From: Platanthera guangdongensis | Lineage: Eukaryota; Streptophyta; Magnoliopsida; Asparagales; Orchidaceae | DNA length: 64,000 nt | NCBI GenBank assembly: GCA_039583875.1 | Contig: CM077158.1 | Coordinates: 239,181,447-239,245,446 of the forward strand | Reading direction: 5' to 3' | Shown: positions 1 to 10,760 of the stretch, piece by piece | Layout of the letters: each line of letters opens with the position of its first letter | Position numbering within the stretch: position 1 is the first letter of the stretch | Notes under the pieces: generated by a model | The model's database searches: none | What the model saw: the letters and a program-made list of their open reading frames with translations, nothing else | What the model was told of the DNA's origin: nothing | Translations under genes and position numbers: made by a program

Positions 1-456
1 GATGTTGAAAACTCCAAGTGTCTTGCATAAATGAGTAGGGTCTCGCATCTTGTCGGGGATGGTACCATCGCAGAGCTCCAGAAGAGGGGGTTACTGAAGC
101 CGGAGTTTGCAAACATAACTTATGCCAATCTTTTCCCGAATTCTTCAAATGAGCTTTTGGAGTCGTCGTCAAGCATGCAAGCCGACAACAACGCATTTAT
201 ATTTTCGCTCACATATTTTGTATTGCACATGTTCGAATCTTATGTTTACGCACACTAGTGTACTTTTTATCGCGCATCTCCCTCATGCATGCTTGTACGA
301 CTTATTGGAGTTATTAATCATTAGGACCATGAATGAAAAGGTCTGTGAAATTAGGTATCGTGATAGTTTGGGCAAATCTAAAATGTGTGTGCATGTGTGT
401 CAAGATTAAATGAAGTATTTTATTAATAACATTAGTCTCATATTAAAAAAAAAAGA
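1..456. other. No gene recognised
   Basis: This is the AT-rich left edge of the window. Short open frames occur on the plus strand, but none shows a domain or a codon pattern that I recognise. It is the left flank of the solo LTR that begins at 457. The last five bases before that LTR (aaaga) form one side of its target-site duplication. Confidence 0.4.
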
Positions 457-821
457 TGTTATGGGCCTCAGGTAACGGGCCTAGTTATCGTTATCTTTTA
501 TTGTCTTTTATCGTTATCATTTTAGGTTTTGTCCTTTAAATGTCATGTCATTTAACTTTTAGTTAAAGGTTAGAAGTTAGGTGTTAGGCAATCTTTATGA
601 ATCTTGTAGTGTATTTAAAGGCAAGTGTTGTTTGTATGAAGGCATCCAAAAAGTTAATTCTATTTCCTTGTCTTCAAGAGATTGTTGTAGCTCTTTCCTT
701 CCGAGCATTTCCTTCCTAGGTAGCCGCGGTTCCAGATTCCTAGTATCTTCCGCCTCCGTCTTCTCCGCTTCCGGCCACTCCTCCAGTGACGGTACCGTTG
801 TTATGGGAGAAGCCCATAACA
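457..821 (+). mobile_element. Solo LTR (365 bp)
   Basis: The segment begins TGTTATGGGCC and ends GCCCATAACA, the TG...CA form with short inverted ends expected of an LTR. It is flanked by near-matching 5-bp direct repeats, aaaga on the left and gaaga on the right. A TATA-like stretch (gtatttaaagg) lies near 610, followed by a CT-rich part, as in an LTR promoter and its downstream region. No primer-binding site or coding sequence adjoins it, so it is probably the product of LTR-LTR recombination. The ends and the internal phrase gttagaagttagg resemble the LTR at 52279-52621 in reverse orientation, so the two probably belong to related families. Confidence 0.6.
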
Positions 822-2230
822 GAAGATTTAATTTAATTTTTTTGAAAATACTTAATGGTTTGGAATATCAACTGAATTAGGCCCTTTGAGTTTCCACCCT
901 TAGTAAGACTTCAGTTTAATCCCTTTCTTTTCAATTAAAGCCAAGCCATCTTATTTAAAGCCAGCCCAGCCCCTCTTCCCAATTTACCCAGCTGGGGAAA
1001 GTATCAAAAAGAAAGGTATATCTTCGTTCTTCGAAATACCCACCTGCCTTTTATTGTTGCAGCCACCGGTAGCTCCTCTGTTCAGCCACCAAAGTCCTTC
1101 CCTCACCTCGTCTAGTCACCCTATGCCCACCAGTAATATGCCCGACCTCCACTGGACCCGGCTGAAGCTTTTTTTCCTCCCGTAAATACCCGTTTCCACT
1201 ACAAAAACCTCAACCCCTTAAACAGCAGCCCTAGTCCATCCTTAATCATTCTCCCAATCACTTTGTCTGAGCTTTTGCTATGCTTGCAAGCTCGAGTCCT
1301 TTTCCAAAAGGTTAACTCAGCCCAGACCTGCACTCAGTCTAGCCCTTCCATCAAAGCCAGTACCAATCCAGAGCTTCTCAGCCAACCTGAGCCCTGCAAA
1401 CTCTCAAGTGAACCCACATTTACGGGATCATCGCTGTGCTTGTGAGCCTTTGGTATTCATCTTTACCTTTCTTGACTATCAACAATATATACTGTTGATT
1501 AATTATGGAGATGCTTGCAAAATATATTCTTAGCATGGTAAGGTACCTTATTGTATGCTTTCTGCAGATCATATGGCTGTAATGAGACATCTAGTACTTT
1601 AAGTTTGAACATGAAAATATTTTTACAAGATGGAGAGCTACAAATTTGTTTGACAAAAATCCAACATATGTTATGTAATTTTGGAGGTGGTATTAAAATT
1701 ATATGTTATTAACAAAGAGCTATTAAGTTATTACTCGCAACTCTCACATCTGATCACATTAGATAGTAAAAAGAAGCCACAAATCCAGCATGGGATTGCA
1801 ACTGACGACTTGGAAGGAACTGGAGTCACAAACCTATGTACCATTATGGAGGCAGATTCACAAACCTTTGTACCATGATAGAGGCAGTCACAAATCTCTT
1901 ATACCATGATAGAGGTGGAGGAAGCCGAGAACCACTGTAACAGAGAATCCTGGGAAAACTAGAGAGTTAGGACAGAGAACATGAAACCACCAAACAAATT
2001 TAGCTAACTGTCGCAGAAGTATCAGAGGCGGGTGTGCTCTGTATCCCTAGTTTTCTGCCCTTCTCATTGCTTTCATAATTTCATTATGGCCACCATCATG
2101 GACACCCTCAATCTGTCGTTAATCTCCTATTTACTTGTCCATATCGAATCTACAGATGTTTGTCATCTTGTAGTTGTAAATGTTTTTGTTCATTTAACCC
2201 CGTACGGTTTCAGTTAGGCTTTTAGCTTCT
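822..2230. other. No gene recognised (about 1.4 kb)
   Basis: The sequence contains a CT-rich segment around 1020-1440 and short open frames, including 60 codons at 1263-1445, without recognisable domains. I see no splice-consistent gene structure, no RNA gene and no clear repeat boundaries. Confidence 0.35.
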
Positions 2231-2245
2231 TCCAAGAAAGTGGAC

Positions 2246-3195
2246 GAATCAAATACAACAACAACAACAACAAAACCCATATAGCCCCCAATCATTGGGG
2301 GTATGGGCGGGGGAAGATTGGAAACAAACCTAACATTTGACACTATGCACAAAGTGACTTCTATTACAGGAGAAAGACCTAACCTTTGACAATAAATGCA
2401 CAGAGTGGACAAATCAAATAAAATATAAAATATAAAAAAGGAAAATCACATCTTTAAAGTTGTCATGTAAAAAAACGTTTTTGAAATTATCTACTTTTAA
2501 AACAACAACACTCAAGCCTTTATCTCACTATAGTGAGGTCGGCTATATGGACTCTTTGCCGCCATTGTGCCCTATCTTTAGCCATGCAATGCATTCTTTA
2601 GAGGGAACAACCTAGCTTTTACACAATTTCTCAAATGATCCATATTTATAAGGGTGTTTAAATTTTACGCTAACCGTCTACCTAATACAACTCTCACCAT
2701 TTTTTCATACGGGCTTTGGACCATAATAGGCACTGTCTTTACTTCAAAAAAATTTCCTATAAGTGGATTTTGTGGAAAAGACAACAACACTCGAGCCTTT
2801 ATCCCACTATAGTGGTGTCGACTATATGGATCCTTTGTCGCCATTGTGCCCTATCTTTTGTCATAATCTCACTAATGCCTAAGTACATCATGTCTTTCCT
2901 TATATTTTCATTCCAAGTCTTTATTGGATCGTTTAACATGCCTAGTGACTAGACTCTCACGACACCTAACTGGTGCCTTTAATGGTCTCCTTTGTACGTG
3001 TCCAAACCATCTTAGTCGAGTTTCTCGCATTTTCTCTGCAATTGCTGCTACTCTTGTCTTATCCCTGATACATTCATTCCTAATTTTATCTAATCTCGTG
3101 TGTCCACACATCCACCTAAGCATTCTCATCTCCGCAACTCCCATTTTTTGCTCATGTACACAATTCACTGCCCAACACTCAGAACCATAGAGCAT
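2246..3195 (-). mobile_element. 5'-truncated RTE-type LINE with two 3' tails
   Basis: Read on the minus strand, this stretch gives the C-terminal end of a LINE reverse-transcriptase polyprotein, then the typical plant RTE 3' region, in which a phrase meaning 'cccactatagtgggg' precedes 'ctatatgg'. The 3' region occurs twice, at about 2500-2600 and 2785-2850. A third tail-like piece at about 2246-2300 ends in a (ttg)n run, the usual RTE terminus. This suggests nested or repeated insertions of truncated copies at one site. Everything upstream of the C-terminal part of the polyprotein is missing. Confidence 0.65.
2836..3195 (-). pseudogene. LINE reverse transcriptase, C-terminal fragment
   Basis: The open frame 3195-2908 reads LYGSECWAV, then [20 protein letters not shown] and [12 protein letters not shown]. 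These are the standard landmarks of the C-terminal end of plant non-LTR reverse transcriptases of the RTE/L1-like type. A shift of frame near 2900 is needed to continue into the usual tail (DRAQWRQRIH). No endonuclease domain and no catalytic YADD-type motif is present. The fragment is therefore a dead remnant left by 5' truncation on insertion. It would be a source of repeat matches, not of protein. Confidence 0.7.
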
Positions 3196-3993
3196 CGCTG
3201 GTCTAATTGCAATCAGTAAAACTTGCGCTTAAGTTTTAATGGATTTTGTGGAGAAGAGCATAAGAAAAAATCTGTAGAAAATACTGGTGTAAAATGCTTC
3301 TTAGGGTAAAACGCGTAAAACCTTTTGAGGACAAGATAATGAGAACATGGAGAGTTGGTTATACCCAGAACCTTAAAGCAATTGGATTGTGGACATCTTA
3401 CTGAGCTTAATATGAGAATGCAGCAGAGGTTCATTAGGATGCTGAAATGTAGAATCATTACTTGAATTTACAGAAACTAATACCAGATTCAATCTCACAA
3501 TGAATGGAAGGCTATGAATTAAGTGCACTTCAAAAGCCTTTATCTATCCCAGCGAAAGTTATTCCGTCCGGGCAACGGGCGACTGAAAAAGATCCCATGC
3601 GATCACCAAACGGGTTCCACACGCCCGCGCGATCACCAAAAAGATCCCAGACATGTAGAGTCGGATATTGTTAGGACAGTCCCGACATGATTTATCATGT
3701 TCTTATATTTGGTGATTAATGTGTGGACAATACAATGCTGATAATGGCTAAATGAAGCCTACCATTAATTCTAATTTTGATGTTTTTAACAATTAAGTAT
3801 GCTTCATGAGATATTGAAAAGTAGCTGTAGTTAAACCAATGTTACTTTTTATTTTGCTGATCATTAAGCTTTTTGCGAGATAAATATTATATTATATTTG
3901 GGTATGTGACCTAATCCAATGTTTTCGCATTTTGAATTGATTTTTTTTTAAAAGAGGTTGTCGCGTGGTATTCCTTGCCCTAAAAAGATGAAG
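3196..3993. other. No gene recognised (about 0.8 kb)
   Basis: The stretch includes a pair of short similar phrases, gatcaccaaa(c/a), near 3603 and 3640. There is no convincing open frame, RNA gene or repeat end. It is AT-rich toward the SINE at 3994. Confidence 0.3.
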
Positions 3994-4174
3994 GGGAGCC
4001 GCGGCGCACTGGTTAAGATGTCGCCGTGTTACCTTGAGTTCACAGGTTTGGGTCCTGGAAGCAGTCACTTGCAAAAATGCAGTGTAAGATTTGCCTACAT
4101 TTCACCCTTGTGATGGGACCCTTCCCCGGACCCTCGCTGCGGGGGGATGCTTTGTGCACCGGGCTGCCTTTTTT
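3994..4174 (+). mobile_element. Au SINE, copy 1
   Basis: The segment begins GGGAGCCGCGGCGCACTGG, has a tRNA-like internal promoter region, the phrases 'ttgcaaaaatgcag' and 'gggacccttccccggaccc', and ends 'tttgtgcaccgggctgcc' followed by a T run. These are the diagnostic parts of the plant Au SINE family, including its short T tail instead of an A tail. It is almost full length at about 180 bp. It is a retroposed, RNA polymerase III-derived element with no coding capacity. Confidence 0.85.
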
Positions 4175-5189
4175 ACTGTGGTTACGTCAATATCGCCTTT
4201 GCATATATCATCTGTGTCGTGTTTGGTTGAGCCTCTAGGTGATGATTTCTGGAGCTCTTTCTGCTATTATTTGATTTAAGGGCAATGTGCTTTATTATGT
4301 ACTTGCTTCTTTTCTTAAATTGATTGTAATATCAGGTGCTCAGATTCTGTATTCTCCAAGTTGTGATATAAAAGAGGCCCCTGAGTGATCATATGCCATT
4401 GTTTTATTTTCAGGTATTCCCTTTCTGCTGCAGTAACTTCTATGGCTTTCAAGAGAATCAAACCAAGGAGGGCTCGGCGATAGCGGGATTCTCTAGAACA
4501 CACCGGATGACGCGTTTCTTTACAATTCCGCCCCTCGTTTAGGAGTCGATTGGGAGACTATCAAAAGAGTGTTATTAATCAGTTGATGCTTGTTGCTGCA
4601 AATGAGGCCCGGAGTTCACCACCGGCAGTTTGTAACCGCCGCCGCTATGCCAAACAGACCCCTAAAACCCATCATATGTTTGACCTAACCCAAATTTGTG
4701 TTTATGGAAATTTATTAAAAATTGTAGTCAAATGAAAATTGGCTTGAATTGATTTTTTATTTATTTTGAACTTGTTTAAGCCCATTTTAATTCATTCCAA
4801 ATTATCGTTATATATTTGTTTTTTTTTATTTCAACTGTGCTGTTCCAGATGATGTTTATTTGAAGAGCTAAGATTAATAATATTTATTTATATTTTATCA
4901 TTATATAAATTTTATTAAGAATTTGATTATGTTTATAGGAGAAAACTTATTACATATTTTAAATTACCTTGGCAGTTCAATTTTAAGTGAATGCTTTCAA
5001 TGCTATTTGCAGACAGTGTATTTGAAAATGGCTATATGCAGGCCAATTTCTGAACGGGTTCACAGGTTTTCTGAGTTTTTAGTTTGGCCTGTATTTATCC
5101 GTGGACTGCATAAATTCAAAACTAGCCTGCATATAACATGATCCTATAAATATTAGCCTTTTTTTTTTGCTTTTTTGTTGTCATGCTTT
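4175..5189. other. No gene recognised (about 1 kb)
   Basis: This AT-rich interval contains short open frames. Just after a polypyrimidine-AG at about 4412 there is a short open stretch with the look of a small terminal exon, but I could not connect it to any family. I annotate no gene here. Confidence 0.3.
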
Positions 5190-5787
5190 ACCCGTCAATA
5201 TTTCGACATCACTTTCTTGCTGTCGTATTTGACATCTCAGTTATAATTATTTATAATTATTGACATCTCAATTATAATTATTGGCATTTTAGATTTTATT
5301 TGTCATCTTAGATTTCATTTCTACTGAGTTTTGATATATGTTGTTATTCATTTGTGCATTATAAGTTGCTGTGAAAAAATCAATCTCAAAGATATTAGTT
5401 AAGCTGTTATAGCTCTTCACAATTTGAATTAAAACATGAATGTTGTGGCAAAATTAGGGAATAAAAAAGATGCAAAACACTTATATTTTGAAGGATTTTC
5501 TTCGACATTTTACCTAATTTATTCACAATTGACTGCATTGTAACACAAAATGAAGAAATAAAATATTTGAATGACAGAAAGTGAATTTTTTCAGTACCCT
5601 TTAGACATTATGAAATTCTAAAAATACGCAACAAAGATATAACTAATAAAATGACATTTTAAATGTCAATAATAACTTCTGAGATGTCACTTTTGACATA
5701 TGAATTATCACAATAATATTTGAGATATCTTATATAACAACTAAGATATCTCATGTCACATTTGTGATATTTCAGAGAAAATTGACG
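5190..5787. mobile_element. MITE-like AT-rich element with subterminal repeats
   Basis: Short inverted termini are visible: CCGTCAATATTTC on the left and its counterpart GAAAATTGACGG on the right. Inside each end the motif tgacatct(c/a) or its complement is repeated several times, for example tttgacatctcag and attgacatctcaa on the left and ctgagatgtcac on the right. This arrangement fits a non-autonomous DNA transposon. Exact ends and the target-site duplication could not be fixed, so the superfamily is open. Confidence 0.4.
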
Positions 5788-6032
5788 GAAACTAGAAAAT
5801 GATGGTACGAAGAAGCTTGATATAAAACTAACGAAAAATGGAGAAATACGTAGGTGGCACCAGAGGCCAGATCCAAGAATTTCGCCAATATGACCAATGA
5901 AACTATGAAAACTGCAAATTTATGGATGTAATTTTACATATATTATAATACAGATATTTTAGAACTTTATTTTTCATAAAATAAATCTTTTGAAATTTTG
6001 GAGTGCATAATTACACTAATGATAAAGACTAT

Positions 6033-6907
6033 GGCTCTGTTTGGTGCAAGCGTTTTTCCTCCGGTGAGATCGGGCGTTCACACAGACGACGGTTCATAAC
6101 CACCGCATATGTTCATGACGGAGCCTATATATTTCCCGCATAATCATGAAGTTGGTGAAATTCATATTAAAAGAAATTAAATTGAAATTCATAGCTCCTA
6201 AATAGCCTATCATTAAATTGAAAGTTCTATACAAGGCTCAAAAGGCTTACATTGAACTGCTATCTCTTCTTATTTAAATAGGGTTATTTACATGGACCTC
6301 CCCTCCAAGTTTGCATAATTACAATTTGCACCCCTCTAACGTTAGAAATTACAAAAATCTCCCTTCAATGTTAACATTTAATAACATCCATGTACAAAAA
6401 TACCTCCTTGAAATAAAAATCTTGAGGGGGGGTTTTTTTGTTCATGAATGTTATGAAATGTAAATATTAAAGAGGGGCAATTATAATTTTGAAAATTAGA
6501 GAGATGCAAACTGTAATTACATAAACTTCGAGGGGGGGGGGGGGGGGGTCCCGGAAAATAACCCTTTAAATATATGGTTATAGGACAAAGTTGAGCAATT
6601 GGATGAATTATAATTGTCTTCCATTGGCAATTGTTCAAGATAAGTTTCAAAAAAATTGGATTGCGAGATTTGAAAGAGAAGATTTACGAAAGCACTGCCA
6701 AACTGGCAACTCGCCGGTGCATCATCAACAAAGGCGAAAAGTGGGGAGCAACGAGCCAGAAGAAACGATGAACATCAGTCAAGTCTGAAACGCTAAAGAC
6801 CAATTTTTGGCGTTGGCGTTCCGGGCAGCATATCTGACCGGACGAAGAGGCTCCAGAAGCACTATTCATTTTGCCGCCGATGCGAACCTGCCTGCGAAAC
6901 AGAGCCC
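6033..6907. mobile_element. hAT-like non-autonomous element, hosting a nested MITE
   Basis: The left end is GGCTCTGTTTGG and the right end is the reverse complement of GGGCTCTGTTTCG. Flanking 8-mers are aagactat and gagtctat (6 of 8 identical), compatible with an aged 8-bp hAT duplication. No transposase is encoded. A younger element (6281-6564) has inserted inside it. The boundaries are good to a few bases. The superfamily is an inference from duplication length. Confidence 0.5.
6281..6564. mobile_element. 284-bp MITE with perfect 8-bp TSD (hAT-like)
   Basis: The element is flanked by identical 8-bp repeats TTTAAATA (6273-6280 and 6565-6572). Its terminal inverted repeats start GGGTTATTT and continue with long similarity (aagttt.catAATTACA.TTTGCA). 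The right arm contains a run of 18 G, probably an expanded slippage tract. The 8-bp duplication and absence of coding sequence make it a hAT-type MITE. It is nested in the older element at 6033-6907. Confidence 0.8.
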
Positions 6908-7074
6908 GAGTCTATGTAAGCAAATAATTAAAAATGGAAAAAATAAGAGGAAATGGGATTAAATTGAAATTAATTTTAATTTGATTTCAAGTTTATGAGA
7001 AATTGAGAAGCAAGTTGAGGTCTGTTTTTTTATTTAATTTATTTTTTTGCCTTAATTTATATTGAAAAGAGAAG

Positions 7075-7232
7075 GGGAGCATTGGCACACTGGTTGAGGT
7101 GTTGTGTGTGGTCTTGGGGTCACGGGTTCCAGTCCTGGAAGCAGCCTCTTGCAAAAATGCAAGATAAAGCTTGCCTACATTTCACCTTTGTGGTGGGACC
7201 CTTGCTACGTATGGATGCTTTGTGCACCGGGC
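7075..7232 (+). mobile_element. Au SINE, copy 2 (internally deleted)
   Basis: It starts GGGAGCATTGGCACACTGG and keeps the Au landmarks 'gtcacgggtt', 'gcctcttgcaaaaatgcaag' and 'tttgtgcaccgggc'. Compared with copy 1 it lacks part of the 'ccccggaccctcgctgcg' segment. Its 3' end is not a T run but runs straight into telomere-like repeats. Confidence 0.82.
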
Positions 7233-7260
7233 CTAAACCCTAAACCCTAAACCCTAAATC
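7233..7260 (+). repeat. Short interstitial telomere-like tract
   Basis: About three and a half copies of the plant telomere unit CCCTAAA follow directly on the truncated 3' end of Au SINE copy 2. Short interstitial telomere tracts can arise at repaired breaks. The fusion with the SINE end suggests either replacement of the SINE tail or insertion at a pre-existing tract. Confidence 0.75.
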
Positions 7261-7284
7261 TCTCAATTTTCGGTCTTTTCGAAA

Positions 7285-7445
7285 TACGCTTGTAATGCAA
7301 TAACAGTGTTCAACACAAAAGTTGTAGATCAACGAGATCTACAACTTTCTTGATCACTTTTCCTATGCATGTACAAGGCTTACTTTGGAGTTGTAGATCT
7401 CGTCGATGACTGTGTTGACCTTGCATGCTAGCGTATTTCAGGCGC
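7285..7445. repeat. Palindromic repeat fragment (GTTGTAGATC family)
   Basis: This stretch contains the palindrome gttgtagatcaacgagatctacaac and, further right, ttgtagatctcgtcga. It shares 'gtgttcaacacaaaagttgtagat' and 'acgcttgta' type phrases with the repeats at 22.0-22.4 kb and 46.1-46.9 kb. It is probably a remnant of the same DNA-transposon family. No ends are recognised. Confidence 0.5.
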
Positions 7446-7800
7446 GAAAATGGGAATTTTGGGCTGTGCAGCCGATACGGGTTGCGGTTTCACCTTAATT
7501 TATAGTGAAAAGAAAAGCTCAGATGGCTGGTCAATAAGGAAAGAGAAGGGATTGGAGACGATAGAAGATAAATGAGATAGAGAGGAAAATTGGAAGAAGT
7601 CATGAGCCTTACAGAGCGAAATGAGGGCAGAGGGGAGAGAGAAAATTCAACAAAAAGCCATCCCTTTTACTGAATTCAACATAAAAAAAAATCTCAATTT
7701 AATTGCTAAGTAAAATGCATCAGGAAGACATCAAATTGAGCTGTTTAGAACACTACCCACAAAATGCAGCTACTGAAAAAGATCAATGTATCCAAGGTCC
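7446..7800. other. Intergenic, no feature seen
   Basis: The stretch is A-rich and contains a purine-rich segment at about 7540-7640. It lies just downstream of the SDR stop codon and may contain that gene's 3' untranslated region. No recognisable poly(A) signal was chosen. Confidence 0.3.
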
Positions 7801-9070
7801 TCACAGCTCGTTCATCTGCTTCTGAAACAGCATTGAAGATTTCAACCATAATTCTGCAGCAAGTTCTGGATTGTACGAGAGAGACGACGATTTGATCTTT
7901 CCTCCCATTCCTCCGAAGAAGTACTCGCCTGATGTTTTCTAAGATCATAGATGCAATCAAAGCATCAGAAGAAACCATACCTTTCAGCATGGCGATCAAA
8001 AAAACTTACTGGAGGTGCCAAAGCTGCATCAATGATGGAGGACACGCCAACTTCAGGCGATTGCAGAAGACGCAGGAACTTCAGAACTGCAAAAGCTAGT
8101 CGAGAAAGGGAAACGGGAATTTCACGCATTATTCTCGTCTGCACAACTCCAGGATCAACAGCACTATTAAGAGATAGCACCGCTATGTCATGAATATTTT
8201 TTGCAGAACTTTTCCCGATGTTCTAAACATAATTAAGCAATTGATTGTAAATCATTTTCTCAATGTAACATAGCAATAGAACTGGTTTATAAACATTTCG
8301 CACAAGTTATCATTGAACTCAGATCGCAATTAAACTATTGGCTCTGAGATCCCCTCTTGAGAAGTGAAGTTGGGCCATACACCCGCGTTAAACTGTGTTC
8401 ATCCTAAATGCTTAAGACTGCAGGGGCTGGTCAACCACTCTTAATTCTAGGCGAACTCTTTTTTTTCACATATTGGTTGTTGAGATAAACAAATATTTTT
8501 GTGATCCTTAACAATATTTATCATGTTAATGATAAATTCAGGACTTACATGATGGATATGTTTGATGATGGAGTTTCTGCATGGAGGCGGCGATGAAGTT
8601 CATATGAAAAGAGCAACAAGCACACTGTTAAATTAAGCACAATGAGGTAAGTGAAAAGTAGCAAACCAACAGACTATGCGCTGACATTTGGATCTCACTA
8701 AATGCTTACATTTAGAATACTCGTATACTTGGGCAAATGGGTACTTAGCTGAGGTTGGCGCACGACAAAAGAGTTTATAATCAAGCTTCAAACTTGTAAC
8801 TACAAAAAAACACATAAATGAAGCTTATTTAGCAGATAGTAGTATCACATAACAAATTAGAAGCAAAAACAAATTATCAGTCATTAAGTTGCATTACCAG
8901 AAATGAGAGTAATCTGATCTAAAGAATCAAACAAGCAAAAGATCGATAATGCAAACTAATGCCAGCAAACCTTAAACTCAAGCATTTTAAAAAGCGGGTA
9001 TACTTATTAACAACAGAATTACTAATAAATAGGCTTTGCCAAACTAAAAAAAATTTAGATACTTCGAAAT

Positions 9071-9109
<39 letters not shown>

Positions 9110-9795
9110 TGTGTGTGTGTGTGTGGTGGGGGGGGGGGGCAGGAAACTTTTGGATAACATTAGGCATAACAATATAAAAAATGTAATCAATGCTCACCAC
9201 AATGGTGCGTGAAAGAAGTAACATTAACTATCCGAGAAGGCACTGGACTCTTCTTGAGAAGAGGAAGAAGAAGATTGGTAAAACACAAATGCACTCATGT
9301 TGTTTGTCTGCTCATCCTGAATAAATAGATCAAAAATCATCAAATTTCCAGGCCTCTCAAGAATTTCTAACTGATACAAATCCCATTTTTACGATGGAAG
9401 ACAACACTTAATATTGGACAAAGAGGAATGTGGAAATAGGAAAAAATAGCCTCCACAGAGAAGTGGAAAAATACTGTGGCATATCCCATCATCAGTATTT
9501 CTGCTAGATGTAGCTAAGATCCCAGCATTGTTTAACAAGAGCTGGACTGAGGGATGCAGATTTGAATCCAGAGCCAACGTTAAAAGATCTTTCAAACTTC
9601 ACTATTGAATCAATGGAAGACATGTCAACCTTGAAGGAATTTAGATGAGCGTCGTCATTTTCCCTGCATGATCTCCTGAATTGTCTGTTTTCAATTTATG
9701 GGCATGAGTATAAAAAAACATTGAATAGATATAAAACAAGGAACTTGTAATTCAGCTCAAGATATACCTTGGATAGTGATTTAGCACAACGTCAG
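7801..9795 (-). pseudogene. Short-chain dehydrogenase/reductase, frameshifted and 5'-incomplete
   Basis: Seven minus-strand exons can be placed by reading: 9795-9768, 9675-9475, 9316-9198, 8799-8710, 8624-8549, 8163-8010 and 7938-7801, with the stop at 7803-7801. Most junctions have GT/AG ends and matching phases. Landmarks in order are VQLLLNNAGILATSS (the structural NNAG motif), SPVPSRIVNVTSFTH (the active-site Ser region), VYEYSK (the YxxxK catalytic pair), DPGVVQT and SGEYFFGG. These are typical of classical SDRs of the plant group resembling dehydrogenase/reductase SDR member X. Exon 9675-9475 carries a frameshift before LDSNLHP, and exon 9316-9198 carries two compensating shifts. The N-terminal TGxxxGxG cofactor site is not found; it may lie in the 500-N gap or be lost. 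The substrate is unknown. This is either a young pseudogene or a gene with assembly errors; the intact 3' exons leave the second option open. Confidence 0.75.
9069..9141. repeat. Compound microsatellite (GA)n(GT)n(G)n
   Basis: A run of about 18 ga units passes into about 8 gt units and then a stretch of 12 or more G. It lies in an intron of the SDR locus, between the exons at 9316-9198 and 8799-8710. The poly-G end is a likely source of sequencing error. Confidence 0.9.
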
Positions 9796-10260
9796 CTGCG
9801 GGAGAACAAATTATGAACTTCAATTAGATTGTAGCAATTGCAATTGGATTTGTTATCTCCGTTGTTTCTTAAGATGTGAAGCAATACTCACAAAAGTGTT
9901 GAAATACAGTCAGAATGCAGATTTTCAAAGCTTTCAGGGTCGGGTGTTTTCTGAATTAAGGAATCTTCGAATTATGAGCATATTTTGTTCCTTTTTCCAC
10001 TATCAATGATTCAGACATAAAAAATTAACAAATTAATGAAAAATCCTCCTGAGGAGCTCAAATGCTTTATTGCAATATGTCACTCTCGGTATTATTAAGT
10101 AAAATACCGACTGAAAGCACAACAAATTTTTTGAGGAGCGCTAAACCAAAAACCTCCTCCAGAGCAGGGCTAAATCCATTCAACGTGACGTTCAACTTGA
10201 ACCCTCCTTTCCAATCATCTGCCTTTTCAAAGGGCATCATCAGCCTTTCCCAGCTACTTT
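9796..10260. other. Upstream part of SDR locus, no exon confirmed
   Basis: The first SDR exons should lie here or in the gap. The minus strand has an open stretch from 10259 to 10067 that runs into the N gap, and a possible small exon at about 9952-9894, but neither shows the Rossmann glycine motif. I leave both unassigned. Confidence 0.3.
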
Positions 10261-10760
10261 NNNNNNNNNNNNNNNNNNNNNNNNNNNNNNNNNNNNNNNN
10301 NNNNNNNNNNNNNNNNNNNNNNNNNNNNNNNNNNNNNNNNNNNNNNNNNNNNNNNNNNNNNNNNNNNNNNNNNNNNNNNNNNNNNNNNNNNNNNNNNNNN
10401 NNNNNNNNNNNNNNNNNNNNNNNNNNNNNNNNNNNNNNNNNNNNNNNNNNNNNNNNNNNNNNNNNNNNNNNNNNNNNNNNNNNNNNNNNNNNNNNNNNNN
10501 NNNNNNNNNNNNNNNNNNNNNNNNNNNNNNNNNNNNNNNNNNNNNNNNNNNNNNNNNNNNNNNNNNNNNNNNNNNNNNNNNNNNNNNNNNNNNNNNNNNN
10601 NNNNNNNNNNNNNNNNNNNNNNNNNNNNNNNNNNNNNNNNNNNNNNNNNNNNNNNNNNNNNNNNNNNNNNNNNNNNNNNNNNNNNNNNNNNNNNNNNNNN
10701 NNNNNNNNNNNNNNNNNNNNNNNNNNNNNNNNNNNNNNNNNNNNNNNNNNNNNNNNNNNN
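10261..10760. other. Assembly gap of exactly 500 N
   Basis: The run of 500 N is a placeholder whose true length is unknown. Open frames that appear to cross it are artefacts. It may hide the 5' exons of the SDR gene. Confidence 0.99.

Noticed and set aside
4412..4470. Possible small terminal exon after a polypyrimidine-AG
   Set aside because: About 20 codons only, no partner exon, no recognised family.
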